NCBI GenBank assembly: GCA_902783295.1
Contig: CACZQT010000379.1
Coordinates: 1 to 6,164, forward strand
DNA from: an uncultured Lachnospiraceae bacterium
GTDB lineage: Bacteria > Bacillota > Clostridia > Lachnospirales > Lachnospiraceae
Direction of reading: 5' to 3'
Length of the DNA: 6,164 nt
Shown here: positions 5,008 to 6,164 of the stretch, in pieces
Layout of the letters: the number at the start of each line of letters is the position of its first letter
Position numbering within the stretch: the first letter of the stretch is position 1
Made by a program: the position numbers and the translations under genes
The notes under the pieces: model-generated
Database searches by the model: none
What the model saw: only the letters and a program-made list of their open reading frames with translations
Told to the model about the DNA's origin: nothing

Positions 5008-6164
5008 AAATTCTTATCGTTGGAAGCGGCGGGCGCGAACATGCCCTGGCCTGGAAAATAGCGCAAAGCCCGAAGGCGGAGAAAATATACTGTGCACCCG
5101 GCAATGCCGGTATCGGCCAGATTGCGGAATGCGTTCCGATCGGGGCCATGGAATTTGAAAAGCTGGCGGATTTTGCCGCTGAAAACAAAATCGACCTGAC
5201 TGTCATCGGAATGGATGATCCGCTGGTAGGCGGTATTGTTGATGTTTTCGAAGCACGCGGGCTTCGGGTCTTCGGTCCCAGGAAAAATGCAGCCATCCTG
5301 GAAGGTTCCAAAGCCTTTTCCAAGGATCTTATGAAAAAATACCATATCCCTACGGCAGCGTACGAAACCTTCGACGATGCCGAAGCTGCTATGAAATACC
5401 TGGAAAGCTCCGATTATCCCATCGTACTGAAAGCGGATGGCCTGGCTCTCGGTAAAGGTGTTCTGATCTGCCAGACCAAAGAAGAAGCCATGGACGGCGT
5501 GAAGGAAATCATGCTGGATAAAAAGTTCGGAGCCGCCGGGAACCGCCTGGTCATTGAAGAATTCCTGACCGGAAGAGAAGTATCTGTTCTTTCTTTTGTC
5601 GACGGCAAAACAATCCGCCCCATGACCAGCGCACAGGATCATAAGCGCGCACTGGACGGGGATCAGGGATTGAATACCGGCGGCATGGGAACATTCTCAC
5701 CGAGCCCTTTCTATACCCGCGAAGTAGAAGAGTTCTGTGAAAAATATGTATTCCAGCCTACTGTAGATGCCATGCGGGAAGAAGGACGCGAGTTTAAGGG
5801 AATTATTTTCTTTGGTCTGATCCTGACGGAAAAAGGCCCCCGTGTTCTGGAATACAACGCCCGGTTCGGCGATCCGGAAGCACAGGTGGTGCTTCCGCGC
5901 ATGGAAAATGATATCATCGATGTGATGGAAGCCTGCATCGACGGGACCCTGGATCAGGTTGCGCTGCAGTTCGGGAATAATGCCTGCGTCTGCGTGGTGC
6001 TGGCATCCGGCGGCTACCCCGTTTCCTATAAAAAAGGATTCCCGATCCATGGTCTGGATGCCCTGGACGGAAAAGAAGGGGTTTATGTCTTCCATGCAGG
6101 CACCAAAATGTCTCCCGAAGGAGAGTTTCTCACCAATGGCGGACGTGTCCTGGGCGTAACGGCC
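5004..6164 (+). CDS. purD: Phosphoribosylamine-glycine ligase (GAR synthetase), cut off at the right edge
   Basis: PurD joins glycine to 5-phosphoribosylamine with ATP, giving GAR, the substrate of PurN. I translated 387 codons from the ATG to the last base without a stop. The family is about 420 residues, so roughly the last 35 are missing because the window ends, not because the gene is broken. The N domain begins with VGSGGREHALAWK (6-18) and has GPRKNAAILEGSKAFSK (91-107). The ATP-grasp domain carries KADGLALGKGV (143-153), TGREVSVL (189-196), SAQDHKRALDGDQGLNTGG (209-227) and EYNARFGDPE (283-292), in which E283 and N285 are the expected metal ligands. The C domain reaches NGGRVLGVTA (378-387). 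Where many PurD proteins have GPE.PL, this one has GMDDPL (69-74), a variant I recall from Lachnospiraceae. The ribosome binding site GGGAGG (4991-4996) lies seven bases before the ATG, and the start overlaps the purN stop by 4 bases. Confidence 0.97.
   Translation, partial: MKILIVGSGGREHALAWKIAQSPKAEKIYCAPGNAGIGQIAECVPIGAMEFEKLADFAAENKIDLTVIGMDDPLVGGIVDVFEARGLRVFGPRKNAAILEGSKAFSKDLMKKYHIPTAAYETFDDAEAAMKYLESSDYPIVLKADGLALGKGVLICQTKEEAMDGVKEIMLDKKFGAAGNRLVIEEFLTGREVSVLSFVDGKTIRPMTSAQDHKRALDGDQGLNTGGMGTFSPSPFYTREVEEFCEKYVFQPTVDAMREEGREFKGIIFFGLILTEKGPRVLEYNARFGDPEAQVVLPRMENDIIDVMEACIDGTLDQVALQFGNNACVCVVLASGGYPVSYKKGFPIHGLDALDGKEGVYVFHAGTKMSPEGEFLTNGGRVLGVTA

Noticed and set aside
4779..5642. 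287-residue open frame on the - strand
   Set aside because: It is antisense to the purN end and purD, both clearly real; no ribosome binding site or domain.
5959..6159. 66-residue open frame on the + strand inside purD
   Set aside because: It is an alternative frame within the purD C domain, with no start signal.
1..6164. CRISPR arrays, insertion sequences, attachment sites
   Set aside because: No spaced direct repeats, transposase motifs or terminal inverted repeats were seen by eye in either strand.

Overview
The window is a housekeeping nucleotide-biosynthesis locus from a Gram-positive anaerobe of the Bacillota. The most likely family is Lachnospiraceae, a judgement made from recalled protein style and not from a search. 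Supporting points are the PurM, PurN and PurD sequence style (for example the PurD 'GMDDPL' and PurN 'SFCGTGYYG' variants), the gene order purE-purM-purN-purD, strong AGGAGG-type ribosome binding sites, and a PyrE of the 'RKEVKDHG' loop type. Every gene that can be supported lies on the + strand, and none looks foreign or broken.

Layout: (1) Positions 1-215 hold no gene I can name. An open frame of 34 codons on the - strand runs off the left edge, and competing frames on the + strand are almost as open. (2) Positions 216-369 form a complete tRNA-Gly(GCC) transcription unit, with a consensus-like promoter, a 72-nt tRNA that folds perfectly and has no encoded CCA, and a strong intrinsic terminator. 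(3) Positions 431-1548 hold a likely extended -10 promoter, pyrE, and a 120-residue three-helix membrane protein. The membrane protein starts two codons after the pyrE stop and in the same reading frame. (4) Positions 1611-6164 hold purK, purE, purM, purN and purD. purM/purN and purN/purD overlap, and purD is cut by the right edge of the window.

How the genes work together: PyrE makes OMP from orotate and PRPP in pyrimidine synthesis. PurD joins glycine to phosphoribosylamine, PurN formylates the product (GAR), PurM closes the imidazole ring to give AIR, and PurK plus PurE carboxylate AIR to CAIR through N5-CAIR. The purine block therefore supplies steps 2, 3, 5 and 6 of de novo IMP synthesis. 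purF, purL, purC, purB and purH are not in the window. Both pathways draw on PRPP.

I found no mobile element, CRISPR array, riboswitch of a known class, or obviously new system. The points most worth a second look are the in-frame arrangement of pyrE and the small membrane gene, alternative hairpins in front of purK and purE, and the unassigned left edge.
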